Origin: Adiantum capillus-veneris
Taxonomy: Eukaryota; Streptophyta; Polypodiopsida; Polypodiales; Pteridaceae
Assembly (NCBI GenBank): GCA_014529385.2
Contig: CM043944.1
Span: forward strand, 56,799,268-56,863,267
Length of the DNA stretch: 64,000 nt
Direction: 5' to 3'
Shown here: piece by piece, positions 1 to 10,701 of the stretch
How the letters are laid out: each line of letters starts with the position of its first letter
Position numbering within the stretch: position 1 is the stretch's first letter
Notes under the pieces: model-generated
Databases searched by the model: none
Told to the model about the DNA's origin: nothing
What the model saw: only the letters and a program-made list of their open reading frames with translations
Translations under genes and position numbers: made by a program

Positions 1-1
1 A

Positions 2-682
2 GAAGGAGAGCAGTATGTCGCTCTTTAAGAAGGCGACATCACAAAGGAGGAACAATCAAAGAAGATAGTAGATTCACAACCTAGATGGAGGAAAGGTTGG
101 CTGAACAAATACCCAGCCTACCTCATCTACTTGGTGGAGGCACCAAAGGAGATCCGGGAGGATGCAACCTTCTGCCCGGTGCGAAGAGTCAGAAACTGGA
201 AAGAGCATGGCAGGATTGCAGAAAAAAAGCCAAATTGGCTTAATTATCCCATGATGCCAGGACCAAAGGCAGGAGAGAGAATAGGTAAAGCCTACATGGT
301 GAAAACCCTAATGGGCACCATCGAGATCTTTACTGGCTCTCCTGACCTTTCATGTCAGATGCTCAAGAAAATCTGCAGGACTCTCGTAGCTTGCATTGAA
401 GTGTTCATGTCAGATAAAGCCACGACCTCGAGTCTACTATCGACAGCCGACACAGTGTCTGATATGATGTACGATCTTTCATTGCAGCCTTCTCCAAAAG
501 TGTTACACCTCCTATACCAAAGGATTATGTTTTTGCCTAGCTTCCACATGCAAACATTCGAAGAAGCTTTCTACACCGGCTTTTTCACCCACGAAAGCAA
601 AATATTCGGCCCACCCTTGACCATCGGCAACCTACGATACGAATCACATTTGCAGATGCTCAAGACGACAGGACTTTATTGA
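2..682 (+). pseudogene. C-terminal fragment of family-M coiled-coil retroelement protein
   Basis: An open frame runs from the window edge to a stop at 682, with one in-frame TAA at 26-28; the longest clean stretch begins at 131. Residues such as YLIYLVEAPK, the WLNYP block, AGERIGKAYMVKTL and LYQRIMFLPSFH match, in order, the C-terminal part of the protein on the minus strand at 21941-23031. The two are therefore homologous copies. The stop is followed within 60 bp by a purine tract and an LTR start, so this is the last coding part of an LTR element. I do not recognise a known enzyme in it and no catalytic motif is visible. The rest of the gene lies outside the window. Confidence 0.75.
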
Positions 683-696
683 CCAAGCATAAAAGT

Positions 697-735
697 CATG
701 TCAAGGACGACATGAACGCCGGGGGGGGGGGGGAG
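697..735 (+). promoter_or_regulatory. Pre-PPT hairpin and polypurine tract of family-M element
   Basis: CATGTC and GACATG (697-714) form a 6-bp stem with a 6-nt loop. A G-run ending in GGGAG follows at 721-735, directly before TGTTGAGCC. A purine tract abutting TG is the expected plus-strand primer site of an LTR element. The same hairpin-plus-tract arrangement is seen in the other M copy at 21889-21923. Confidence 0.7.
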
Positions 736-1020
736 TGTTGAGCCAGCAGAGGATCACACCCACATTTTTGCTCACACTCATCATTTTGTAACCATTGATT
801 GTAATAAATGTCTTTCCGACATTAATTTTGATTTGAGCCATTCATTAAGTAACGGGACTCAAATGAGTTTCCAGCTTGTAATCCCGAAGTAATTTCACTT
901 GCTGATGTAATTAGTTAGAGATGTTCTCACCTCCAAGGCTGAGGTATATAAGCCAAAGTTTTTGTAACCTAAAGGGGGAGATTATTAATCAAAGTGAGTT
1001 TTTGAGCGCCGTGACTGTGT

Positions 1021-1097
<77 letters not shown>

Positions 1098-1400
1098 TTA
1101 TCTACTTGCTATGCGAGCTACGGAGCCGCCATTGGAGAAGCGATACCGCCATTGTGTTAGCAACGGCGAGAGCTACGCACAGATCCCAAGAGTGCGCGCT
1201 ATCGGCTTCTATGTGTGGTAAGTTTCTACGAGCTTCGATGTGAGTTTTCTTCCAACTCGTGTGTCGGAATTGAGCGTGCAGCATATCTATAGAACCACAA
1301 CGAGTAAAGCTACACATTAGTACCATCGGGGTCAAGTTTCGATCACCTGTATATTTCGGCCTGTCTTCATATTCTTGTTGTATGCATTAAGGAGTACCTT
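736..1400 (+). repeat. LTR of family-M element (right end approximate)
   Basis: It starts TGTTGAGCC straight after the purine tract. It shares blocks with the LTR at 20964-21888 read on the minus strand: a GA/TC tract, a GAGAGCTACGC block and an AGCTACACATTAG block. The right end is not marked by a clear CA plus primer-binding site, so about 1400 is an estimate based on where the leader repeats begin. Confidence 0.6.
1023..1095 (+). repeat. (GA)n microsatellite inside LTR
   Basis: About 36 GA units without interruption. It lies in the presumed transcribed part of the LTR, as do the TC tracts at 16951-17068 and 46293-46348. Confidence 0.98.
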
Positions 1401-1431
1401 GGGCAAAAATATTAGTAAAATTTTATCCAAA

Positions 1432-2024
1432 AGACATCATACGCGGATGATGTCTTAGAGGCGATATTTGGGTCAAATCAGACATTTGAGTATACGCTAG
1501 TGTCCTAGAGCATAAAAGAAGACCCTAGCCAAAATTTCATCAAATTTGTAGCACATTTGGGCTAAAAATTGTCAAAAGACAAGACTGGGAAATATTCATA
1601 CTTGTGTTGACCATAAATTGCACAAAAAGTGTTCCATTTGAATTTTGAAAGTTGTTAGGAGTTCCTTTAGTGATAAAGAGTCACTAGAACAAAAGTCACT
1701 TCATTCTGCCACAAAAGACATCATACATGTATGATGTCTCAAGTGCCAAATTTGAAGTCAAAACTTGCATATGAGCTCATAGAAGTGTTCGCTAGCATTA
1801 AAAAAGCCTAGAGATCAAGATACATTCAATTTGGATCACTTTTGTCTTAATAAACCTTGCCCGAGAAGTTGCAGACAACCAAATAGAAAAAGGATTGATA
1901 GACCTGATTAAAAGTGTTAGAATTACAAATTCAGAATTAGAGTGGATAGAGTGCATCCAATAGAGTCTACATGTATAGTTTGGAGCAATTCTGAGTCAGT
2001 AGACATCATACGTGTATAAAGTCT
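1432..2024 (+). repeat. Leader tandem repeats with palindromes (three copies)
   Basis: Palindromic 24-mers start at 1432, 1716 and 2001, i.e. 284 and 285 bp apart. The middle one is perfect, with core ACATCATACATGTATGATGT; the other two are imperfect. They follow an LTR and precede a gag-like region on the same strand, which places them in an element leader. Intervening sequence is AT-rich and non-coding. Confidence 0.8.
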
Positions 2025-2800
2025 CCAAGCACAGGTTGACTGTTTTGGCCATAACTTGAGCTACCGATATCGGATTCAAAATTTTTTTTAATCAAAATGA
2101 AGCTCTAGAGTAGCTCTACAAGTTTTAGTGTCAACCTTGAACAACAATCAAATTTATTGTTGTTCAATGTCCAAAAAAGAATCGTTTAAGGCCTCAAAAT
2201 TCATCCGAAAGTTAGGGGTGTTTAATACCTACAATTTGAGAGAATTGTGAGAAAACGGTCACAGGTTTGGACATAGTTTCAACTTTTTCCTAACCAAAGC
2301 ACCTGTACACTTTGGAATAAGTCTTCTGAAATCAATATAGAGTTGTTAACCCCAAAAATCATGTCTTATTTATATTCAAACTCAGCTTACACAAGCTTTA
2401 AAATCCTAGCAATAGATAAGTATCCGCCGCCCATAATGGATCTTCTAAACTTGAAATTAATAAAGACCAGGCTTGTTGAAATAGTTTGAATAACAAATAA
2501 TAAGAGTGAAGGACTGTATAGATATATTGAAGACAATGAGGTCAACCTTTATAGGTGCTTCAAGCCATACCCAAAAGAGCTGACAGATTACAAGCTCTTA
2601 TATGTATATGCATACGGAGTCGACTATCAATGGAAGTCTATAGTTGTTGACAAGTATGAACGAGAATACAAAACTATAAAAAGCACAAACCCACAAATTG
2701 CCTAGAAAATAGGTGGAAATTCGGTCAATGAAGGACCACAGTAATCTCCACCAAACACGAGAATACCTACGAGATTTCAAAAAAGGAGCCATCTGGATTC
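2025..2800. other. AT-rich non-coding stretch
   Basis: No gene or clear repeat seen. By position it is probably the remainder of the element leader between the palindromic repeats and gag. Confidence 0.5.
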
Positions 2801-2815
2801 CCTTCTAGAGCAATA

Positions 2816-4330
2816 ATGAGAGATGAAGTGATCACAGATATGGTAGACATGCCTTTTGAAGGCCCAATCTGCAACAGAACGACTGGTCCCTTTGAAGAAG
2901 AACCTACGCATAGTGGAAGACCTGAAGCGAGAGAAAGATTGGGAGAGTCTATGGTTAGACTTGTAGACAATCTGCGAGCTAGACCATCCCAAATCCAAAA
3001 TAGGTAAACAAGAACTACTCCGGAGATAAAGATCCAAGAGATCACGTAGTGGCTTTCAAAAGAGTACTTAAAGTAGAGGTAGTTTTGGATTTTACAACAC
3101 AGTTTGCGGGATTTGGAGTAACTCTAGAAGATGATGCAGCTACATGGTTTGACTCAGTGGTGGAAAGATGTGATTTTGAGACTCTAGACGAGCAATTTGA
3201 AGAATTCATCAAAGAATTCTCACAGAAAGGGATAGCTCACCATACAGTCTCACAAATTCATAGATTCAAACAAAAAGAGGGTGAATGAGAACGCAAAGTG
3301 GCATCACAACTCAAAATATATGTCAAGTTTTGTTCAAGAGAGGAACTTCCTATGCAAGCACGGTTAATGCTGATCTTTATCCACGAAATGAGACATGGTG
3401 GTCTTCAAAAGAATCTGCATATGATAAGGAGTTTGACGCTAAAAAAAATCATCAAAGAAGCTCTTTATCTAGTGGATAACTGTGAGAATTACAAAGAAAA
3501 TAATGTAAGAGTCAAGAGGATGGCACATCCTCTCAGCACAGTGATTCACAAATAAGTGAGTCCATTGCAGAATCAATGGCACCTTTCGATCAAGAAACAT
3601 CTATTAACAAAATGGTCAAGAGGTTATCCCCTCTTGTAAATGTTGATATGAGGGAGCCCAAGTTGTGCGAAATTGAGAGAAAATGGACAAAACGTATGAG
3701 AGAAGAGTGCTACTATAGCATGGAAAATGTTAGGGAGAGGTATGTACAACCTATTCCAGTAGCACCTCCTCCACCTAGATACGCTAGTGGGAATGTGCTA
3801 GGACTAGTAGGAGTTTCAATACCACAGCCTTTCTTAGGACAGTAACCTCTGAAATCCAGGTGTCAGAATTCCTATAGACATGAGATATTCGTAGATGATG
3901 GAAGCATCTAATAAACAAGCGTTAGTACCAGCTACAATGTATTATAAAGACCAAAGCGGTACTACCCTTCTAAGCAACAAAAGGTAAGAGAAACACATGG
4001 ATTGATGAGGCCTATACAACATCCACCTCCAACGTTTCAACCTGAAGAAACAAGGTACAAGATGGTCAAAAGGACATTACAGTTCATTGTGAATAGAGGC
4101 TTAGCTAGATCAGATCCTGTTTACAGCCAGAAGGAATTGCAAGAAGAAGCTCCTCCACAAAAGCCGTGGCAACCACTTGATCAAACAATGTTCTCAAACG
4201 GAGATCACACGAGTAAATTCCTATTGTCTTGACTATGGCATCCTTCACTTAATCTCCAATTGTCCCAAAAACCCAAACCGAGTCTCACAAATTGTTCAGC
4301 TACCCAATAGCTTGTAAAATGAAAATAGTG
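2816..4330 (+). pseudogene. Decayed gypsy gag
   Basis: Consecutive short frames (2816-3007, 3049-3288, 3298-3555, 3576-3845, 4002-4232) on one strand look like a single gag broken by stops and frameshifts. The piece around 3049-3288 has the retrotransposon gag core pattern, with DDAATWFDSV followed by FEEFIKEFSQ. Near 4215-4275, in a shifted frame, there is a damaged zinc knuckle: C-x2-Y-x3-H-x4-C, with the second Cys and one spacer residue lost. It cannot be functional. It probably belongs to the element whose LTR starts at 736. Confidence 0.6.
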
Positions 4331-5205
4331 TACCAGTTCAGGTAGTTACAAGAGCTCAAGATCAAAAGGAACCTGATGAGAACCCATAGATAGAGAAAAC
4401 AAAAATATATGCAAGTCCAAAAATGGGTGAGCCAAAGAGCGCGACGCACATAGTCAAAAAACTAAGAGCAAAAAAAATACTTGGAAAGCTAGAAAGGCTA
4501 GGATGAAAGAACATTAGGAACAAGAGCAAAAATCCCTAGCTGAGGAGATCACCTAAGCTAAAGAGAAGATAAGACAACATGAGGAAATGGTTGCGGTCTT
4601 GCGTAGACGTCTCAACCTCCAAAAGAACCATCAACAAAAAGTGAGTCAAAAAATGCTAGCTCGAGAGGATCAGTATTGGTTGAGATGGTTAATGATCCAT
4701 TACACACCCTCCTAAAAGCCTATGAAACACGGATCAAAAATAACCAAACCCAAGAATAGAGGTTGTTGACATATCAATGTGCAAAACTATAAAAGGATAG
4801 GCTTGAAATGTGCCAGAAAATGATTCAAACAACCCAAGATTTACAAGAACCACTAGTGGGAAAACCTAAGGGTGTGATCCGTGTCCCACCTACACTAGTA
4901 ATCCAACCAAGCTAGGAACAAAAAGAGCTAGATTCTAGTCATGGGCATGGAGCAAAGCTCAATGACACAACATTAGAACCAAGGATAGTGTTGAATACCA
5001 CGGCTAACTCTTTCAAGGGATTTCACATAGCGATACCTGAGAGTTGTAAAGAAATAGATGGTCTTGACAAATTATGAAAACAAGTCACTGAGGCCAATGA
5101 ACAAAGTGAGATAAGAAAACGAGTAAACCAAATGGGTGATCAAAGAAGAGTGTTTCTTCCACCAATAGAAGAAATTGAGACTAGATCTCAAATGAATCTA
5201 GACGC
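4331..5205 (+). pseudogene. Continuation of decayed gag/linker region
   Basis: Lysine- and glutamine-rich reading frames with many stops continue on the plus strand up to the exact start of the G1 LTR. At 5100-5205 an open stretch ends at MNLDA. The frame may continue beyond G1 at 14167-14225, which would mean G1 inserted into this element. Confidence 0.4.
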
Positions 5206-5407
5206 TGTCGAGAAATTTGCGGTTTTGCCAGGAAAGCACCGGGCTTATGGCTGTGAGAGTTTGTGAGAGAACTCAAACAAAAACTATATGAAGGTGTTAA
5301 ACCATAGATGCCATGAAGACTAGGGTTTGGAAAGAAGTGCAATCAAAGAAGCCCCACTCTTTCTCTCTTGCACTCACACACACAAAGAAAGAACACAAAA
5401 GAGAGTG

Positions 5408-5620
5408 TCAAAACAACACAAAGATGAAAACATCAAGGCTATGGTCATATCGTATCATGGGTAATATGAAAGGGTTAATAGATGAGTTAATGGCATTCAA
5501 TCTTGGCTGACCAAATAGGCTACGAATTTTTCTTTGGAATTGTAGTTTTGTGCTTACCATAATATATATATTTTGTCTAGTGATTGGGATTAATTGTGTG
5601 TACAAATCCTCTTGGTTCAT
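5408..5620 (-). CDS. Mini-ORF A (70 codons) in G-family LTR
   Basis: An intact ORF beginning MNQEDLYTQ and ending in FIFVLF. Near-identical intact copies are at 43744-43956 and 59162-59374, and a diverged homologue of exactly the same length is at 46679-46891 in H. Shared blocks include STKLQFQR, NPFI and IRYD. Its start overlaps the stop of mini-ORF B by four bases. Equal length across families and a matching start and stop argue for protein-level constraint rather than chance. No known domain is recognised. Confidence 0.62.
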   Translation of the reverse strand: MNQEDLYTQLIPITRQNIYIMVSTKLQFQRKIRSLFGQPRLNAINSSINPFILPMIRYDHSLDVFIFVLF

Positions 5621-5835
5621 AGAAACATAACTACGCTTACGTCAAAAGAAAAGTTATAGTCTATGAGAGGTAGTATGATGGGATCCGGTGATAGAATTAT
5701 TTCATTGAGCCTTTCTGGGCCAAAGAGAAACACTATACATTGTTGAAAGTGTATTTTACGGCTAATCCATACGTTAATTCTAATAGATCGTACAGAGTGA
5801 AAGCGATAGAAATTATCATCATGTGGGTTATTCAT
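5617..5835 (-). CDS. Mini-ORF B (72 codons) in G-family LTR
   Basis: A small intact ORF beginning MNNPHDDN. Its middle and end (ISRKIHFQQ, then ILPLIDY and SFDV) match the 72-codon ORF at 46913-47131 in the unrelated H element. It also resembles mini-ORF A next to it: both end in a pattern N/D-P-x-I-x-P-x-I-x-Y-x-x-S-F/L-D-V. Its TGA overlaps the ATG of mini-ORF A as ATGA (5617-5620). Product and function are unknown. There is no signal peptide or clear transmembrane segment; the C-terminus is hydrophobic. It is in the retroelement sense strand near the end of the LTR, so it would be an upstream ORF in the genomic RNA. Confidence 0.6.
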   Translation of the reverse strand: MNNPHDDNFYRFHSVRSIRINVWISRKIHFQQCIVFLFGPERLNEIILSPDPIILPLIDYNFSFDVSVVMFL

Positions 5836-6300
5836 CTAGGATAGTATGTGAGAAATGTAGATATGAGGAGAGTGAAGAGATGAGAAGTTTCCCTCCCAAG
5901 CCCTATTCTTGCCCGTAGGCAATAAGGATACTGCGGGGAGAGATGTACCTGTAGCAAAGAGAACCTAGAATTTGTAGAGAGGATGAATTACTAAGAATGA
6001 GAGAGACAGGTTTGGTTAAGGAGATGAGTTTAGATATATACATATATATGTTGTATGAGAGATGAAAATGAAAACAACAAGAAATCAAGAAAACATCAAT
6101 GTAGAATACATCTTACTTGACAAACCCTTCGGCACCATTATTGATGGTGGAGAGAGAAGAAGAGGGGAGAATTCAACTTTGATTGATACGCCAAGTCCAC
6201 GACCTTCTTTGATTAGAGTTGATCTTCCAAGGATAGCATGCAGTCTTCCTATAGGAGAAAGTGTAGGCTTAGGCTTATGCTAATGGCTAAGTATAATTTG
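5836..6300. other. Non-coding part of G1 LTR
   Basis: Purine-rich and AT-rich LTR sequence. I see no gene here; short frames are not conserved in the other LTR copies. Confidence 0.6.
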
Positions 6301-7180
6301 GCAATACTACTCACTCCCTCATGAATTCCTCTCCCCAATGGCTTGAATGCTTGAGTTGTTTTCAAGGAAGAAGAGGTCCCCTTTTATAGGTGAAGGGAAC
6401 CCCCAAGGGTTTACACAAGAAGAGAAGAGCCAGTGTGAACAAAAACTGGAAAAGTTGAAAATGAGTTGTCCCTGCATGATGTGGGCAGATTGCGGTCCAG
6501 TATTTTGATCATATCTCCTCAACCATGGCTCCAAATAAAAAAGTAAAAATATGGGCAAAAACTTCAGCTCATTACCTACAACTTCCTCTTTATATGCATT
6601 TTCCAATTCGGATTGGAACCTTGCGTTAAAAAATCATCAAAATAGGATCCATTTTTGGTAGCAAAAGTCTTCCTATGGTCTCCTTAGCTTAGACTTTCAT
6701 TTGATTCCAAAGGACACCTCATGCCATATGAAAGCATGACATTGCTCCTTGAGAAATTTTTGTAATCACGCTTGCAATAATGCATTAAAATAAGTGTATC
6801 TTTGAAATCATGCCACCTAGTGTCCCACTAGGATTTGATTCCCTCCTAGTATATACATAGAATATATATATATATTGGAGTTTACCCTACATATAGGATC
6901 TAGCTATGGTGTGAGATGATAATGAGATAGTAGAAATAAAGAATCAATGCTTTTTGTCCCAAGTTAAAGAGGCGGAGCTATTGACGCTTTTTCCATAGTA
7001 TTTTTTTATGGTAAAGTAAGAATATGTTACCCTTGACATAAATATAGGATGAGATAGAAAGAATATTATTATACTTAAATATGTATATGTACATTATAGG
7101 AAATATAACTATGTATCTAAAAAATTACAAGATAACTCTTGTAGCATGAGTTTCCCCTATGTACATGTCACAGCATGACA

Positions 7181-7195
7181 TCCAACCCCTCTAAA
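7181..7195 (-). promoter_or_regulatory. G1 polypurine tract
   Basis: On the minus strand TTTAGAGGGGTTGGA abuts the TGTC start of the 3' LTR. The matching site in G2 is 55159-55174. Confidence 0.75.
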
Positions 7196-7238
7196 CCTGC
7201 ACATCCTCCGGTATGTGCCACATTATTTCTTTCTAAGA

Positions 7239-7691
7239 TCAGCCCTCTTGTACATCTTCCTTGCTTTCTTCTTCACTGGATGATTCCAAAGCTTCATCTT
7301 CACTTTGATCTTTACTTGTGGTTTGCTCTTCTTCCTCATCAACATCTTCTAGATCATTGTCTCCTCTTCTCTTAAACATTTTGATCCTTTTTCCTGCAAT
7401 GGGAATCTTTACTTCTGTACCATCTAGTTTAGACAAGCTGTAAGTAGCATTTTCATTCACATGCTTTACAACATACGGCCCAAACCATCGTTTTGAAAAC
7501 TTACGCATGACTGTGTGCTGGTTATCAAGGCTACTATCATATGCTAAAACCCAGTCACCTTTGTCAATTGCTTTGCTCCTGAGCCGATGTCCCTTATCAA
7601 AGTAGTCCTTGTTTTTCAGCCTTGCATTTTTGAGTCGTTCTTTTGCATCCTCAATGTCTCCAGGTCTTCTCTCTAGTTTCCTTATGCGCAA
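7239..7691 (-). CDS. G1 integrase C-terminal part with acidic tail
   Basis: 150 codons. It has a basic helical start (RRPGDIEDAKERLKNARLKN) and then a chromatin/DNA-binding GPY/F-type module with KRWFGPYVVK near residues 85-95. It ends with a Glu/Ser-rich tail of about 45 residues just before the PPT. It is the end of the integrase frame started at 7722-8969; a stop at 7722 and a frame change separate them. The acidic tail is shorter in G2. Confidence 0.8.
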   Translation of the reverse strand: MRIRKLERRPGDIEDAKERLKNARLKNKDYFDKGHRLRSKAIDKGDWVLAYDSSLDNQHTVMRKFSKRWFGPYVVKHVNENATYSLSKLDGTEVKIPIAGKRIKMFKRRGDNDLEDVDEEEEQTTSKDQSEDEALESSSEEESKEDVQEG

Positions 7692-7721
7692 TGCAAGGAG
7701 ATCTTCCCTTCTAAGCCCCTC

Positions 7722-8969
7722 TTACCAAGGTAGTACATTCCATGTGGGAATTGTATCTTCAATCGGCATCACTGGCTTTTGACCATACATTAGCTCCGTA
7801 GGCATGTAGCCAGTTGATGAGCTATGTGTTGGACGATTAGCCCATAAAGCATATGGTAAAAATTTTGGCCACTCACCAACTCTTCCTTTGCAAGCCTTAG
7901 CCAAAGCTTTGATGATAGGAGAATGCCCTCTTTCACTCTTTCCATTGCCTTCAGGGTTGTAAGTTGTGGTAAGAGAAATCTTGATTCCTAATCTGGTAAA
8001 GAACTCCCTTGCTTCCTCAGCATCCATCTCACCTCTATCTGCAGTGATCTTTCCCACACAACCATAACAGCAAATAACCTCATCAAGAAGTAATTTGCAC
8101 ACATCTTCTATGGTTTTAGCTCTTAATGCTCTTCCTTCAACCTGGTTAGTTAGGTCCTCTCGTGCAAGAACCAAGTATCTCATCTGCGAGAGTCCTAGAG
8201 GCATTGTGACTAGATCCACAACCCATTTATAGTGCATGGCTAGTGGATATGTAGGGTGCAATCCATCACGATGTCGGACATTTGAATACATTTGACAAGT
8301 TACGCATGACTCTACAAATTGAGATACATCTTTATACATACCCTTCCACCAGTATTTTTCTTTCAACTTGGAGAAGGTTCCCCACACACCCGTGTGTCCA
8401 GCCCATAGACTCTCATGAAACTCTTGCATGAGCTTTACTTGAGTCTTTTTTTTACATATAACCCATTGTGGTGTAGCACTCTTTTGTTTAGGATGCTTCC
8501 ACAAGTAACCATCCCTCAAAAAGTACCCATATGCTTTCCTGCGTATCCTCTTGAATTCTTGTTTAGACCAATCATCCTGTTTTGCTAGAGTACTCAAATA
8601 GCTTCCAATAAGAAGCCAATCACCTTCATAAAGCTCTTTCAAGAATGATTCAAGTAGATTAGTCATGCAGACATTGTTACCTTTGACATGAGAGATAGAA
8701 TAGAACTTTGTGCCTACATCATCTCCCTCATCAATCATATGTGACTCATCTTCATACCTTGCCCTTGATAGCATTTCTGTTGTATTGTCTTTACCTGCAA
8801 TGTGCTTGAACTCGGGATTTAAAGACTTAATGTAGGCGATCCACCGCAACATAGCAATGTCTGACGTTGAGCAGTTGGTAATCATCCCAAGAAGTGGTAG
8901 ACAAACTGTTTCTACAACCACACATGCACCAATTAGGTACTCTTTCCCACTTTTCAAGGCTGTAACCAT
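7722..8969 (-). CDS. G1 RNase H end and integrase zinc-binding plus catalytic core
   Basis: 415 codons open. The first ~80 residues are the end of the RNase H and tether. The integrase zinc finger follows with HESLWAGH and CVTC (H-x6-H, C-x2-C). The DDE core follows with WVVDLVTMP, TADRGEMD and GNGKSERGH. The protein joins element cDNA to the host chromosome. The active-site acids are all present, unlike many neighbours. The same region in G2 is split into three frames. Confidence 0.85.
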   Translation of the reverse strand: MVTALKSGKEYLIGACVVVETVCLPLLGMITNCSTSDIAMLRWIAYIKSLNPEFKHIAGKDNTTEMLSRARYEDESHMIDEGDDVGTKFYSISHVKGNNVCMTNLLESFLKELYEGDWLLIGSYLSTLAKQDDWSKQEFKRIRRKAYGYFLRDGYLWKHPKQKSATPQWVICKKKTQVKLMQEFHESLWAGHTGVWGTFSKLKEKYWWKGMYKDVSQFVESCVTCQMYSNVRHRDGLHPTYPLAMHYKWVVDLVTMPLGLSQMRYLVLAREDLTNQVEGRALRAKTIEDVCKLLLDEVICCYGCVGKITADRGEMDAEEAREFFTRLGIKISLTTTYNPEGNGKSERGHSPIIKALAKACKGRVGEWPKFLPYALWANRPTHSSSTGYMPTELMYGQKPVMPIEDTIPTWNVLPW

Positions 8970-9448
8970 ACCCCATAACTCTCTCTTTATCTATGGATAG
9001 TTTCTTTGGTGAGCACTTAGTACCTTTGCTCCAAATCTTACCACATCCCTGTGTCATTCTTTGTCATCTTGCCCTATTGCCCATCCAATCCCTGTAGGAC
9101 CGGTGTCTACTGTCACAATTATTGGCCTTTGACACTCATAGTCTACCTTTCTCAAAGCCTTGCTAATTGGAGCACCTCCTTTAGATTTTTCATGGATTTG
9201 ACATGTGCTTCTGTCCATTTAAACTTTTGATTCTTTCTAAGAAGCTGATAAAGAGGATCAGCTACATGTGCATAATGTGGAATCCAAATAACATAGAAGA
9301 CACGTGCTCCCAGAAAACTTTTAACCTCAGTGATGCTAGTGCATGTTTCTTTCATTCTTTCGATGGCATATACCTTTGTTGGACAAGGTTTACTACCATA
9401 TGGCCCGCACATGTGCACCACAATGAGCACTTCATTGACACCAAACAT
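8970..9448 (-). pseudogene. G1 RT thumb and RNase H start (frameshifted)
   Basis: Frames at 9152-9448 and around 8970-9140 correspond to the continuous frame at 56528-57385 in G2. Recognisable pieces are the SFLGARVFYVIWIPHYA connection region and YQLLRKNQKFKW. The two frames are joined in G2 but broken here near 9150, so RT-RNase H would not be made as one protein. Confidence 0.75.
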
Positions 9449-10282
9449 AGACTTTTTTCCTCACAATGTAAGATTGACTTCTTCCAACCTAGACAAAATT
9501 TTATCACAATCATTTATGTGATCTACCACAAACCTGTGACCTCCCTTGAGATCCAAAGCTTCATCTTTGTCACTTTGTTCACATCCTTTGATAGGCAAAT
9601 CATCAATGAAAGGCATTGTGATTTGAGGAATAAAGTCACGTAGGACCTTATTCATCCCATTCATCATATGTGCACCCGAGTTGGTTGCTCCCTATGGCAA
9701 GGTACACATCCTTACCAAACCCAAAGGTGTCCTCATGGTTGTCAAGTCTCTGCTTTCAATTGCAAGCTGAAATTGATCATACCCTGAGTAGAAATCCCCC
9801 ATTGAGTAGATTGCCCTCCCTGCAAACGCCTCTGCAAACTTATCCACAATTGGACCTGTACCTACATTTCTAATTGTCACCTTGTTCACTGGTTGCATAT
9901 CTTGGATGAAGCGTAGAGAACCATTCTTCTTTGGAACTGTGAACCACCTGTTTGAGTATGGAGCACAAGAAGGCTCCAAGATTTCCATTTTTATTTTCTC
10001 ATTAATTAGCTCTACTAACTTTGGCAAATGAGCCTTTGGAACCGGAATAGGCCGTAGATTCCAAGGCACATGAGGTATTGTGAAAATTACCATAGGAGCT
10101 ACAATAGAAGGATCAACACATCCTATCACATGTGGCTCAAATGCAAAAGCCTTACCATGCTTTGAAAGCATTTCTTTGAAGCACTTTGTTTCCTCCTGTG
10201 TTAGAAACTCCTCGCGACCAATCTGCAACTCTTGGAAAGACTCCTTTGTGAAGGTATGCCCAATCTTTTTAGGATTTCTCAA
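9449..10282 (-). pseudogene. G1 reverse transcriptase
   Basis: Two frames, 9692-10282 and 9461-9667, make the RT fingers and palm. Motifs: WFTVPKKNGSLRF, GDFYSGYDQFQLA, RTPLGLVRMCTLP and the catalytic PFIDDLPIKG (F-I-D-D) near 9590-9625. A frame break near 9690 separates palm halves. In G2 the same region is one open frame (57307-58620). The PQGATNS/DDLPIKG style differs from H, J and K, whose RTs are of the more common plant type. Confidence 0.85.
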
Positions 10283-10300
10283 ACTTGGTTGTAAAGAAGC

Positions 10301-10612
10301 CTACTCAATCTTTTCCCTATTGTTGGGTGGTAAGGGTGAAGATTCTTTAAAGGCTTTTATTACTTGATACATTTCCATAGAGCAAACTTCCACAACTTTA
10401 TTTTCAAGATGCAAACTAGACCCCATTATAGCATCAAGCTCACCCATAGTATCTACAAAAGAAACTTGTTCACACAAACCGAAAACATTTCCAGTAGGCT
10501 CTAGCAACCCACTCTTTTTCATGCCTATTTGTACATTATGCACATATTGCCTCTCACATCTCTTCAAATCTTCAAGTTTTGTAAAACATACTGATCCATT
10601 CCTTGTTACCAA
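10301..10612 (-). CDS. G1 protease-RT connecting region
   Basis: 104 codons matching the N-terminal part of the G2 frame 57307-58620. There are no recognisable catalytic motifs. Compared with G2 it lacks a segment of about 35 codons (58270-58360 in G2), so G1 has a deletion here. Confidence 0.6.
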   Translation of the reverse strand: MVTRNGSVCFTKLEDLKRCERQYVHNVQIGMKKSGLLEPTGNVFGLCEQVSFVDTMGELDAIMGSSLHLENKVVEVCSMEMYQVIKAFKESSPLPPNNREKIE

Positions 10613-10701
10613 GGAGCTCGTTGAGAAATTTTCACCTATTTTTGGATCAGGCGAGACCCTTTTTCTTTCTGTACCACTGCAATCGCGCTTTACAATGGTA
10701 C

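Larger units (their letters stand above)
5206..7180 (-). repeat. G1 3' LTR (full length)
   Basis: It aligns through nearly all its length with 58962-60965. On the minus strand it begins TGTCATGCTG next to the PPT and ends CTCGACA. It contains the two mini-ORFs near its downstream (U5-like) end and AT-rich TATA-like stretches further upstream. Confidence 0.92.

Noticed and set aside
921-1160. ORF with Arg-Glu repeats
   Set aside because: It is translation of the GA microsatellite.
6319-6606. Repeated 95-codon minus-strand ORF in G LTRs (also near 13265 and 60097)
   Set aside because: Conserved only because the LTR DNA is nearly identical between copies; reading is broken in 54240-54540, no homologue outside the family and ends differ.
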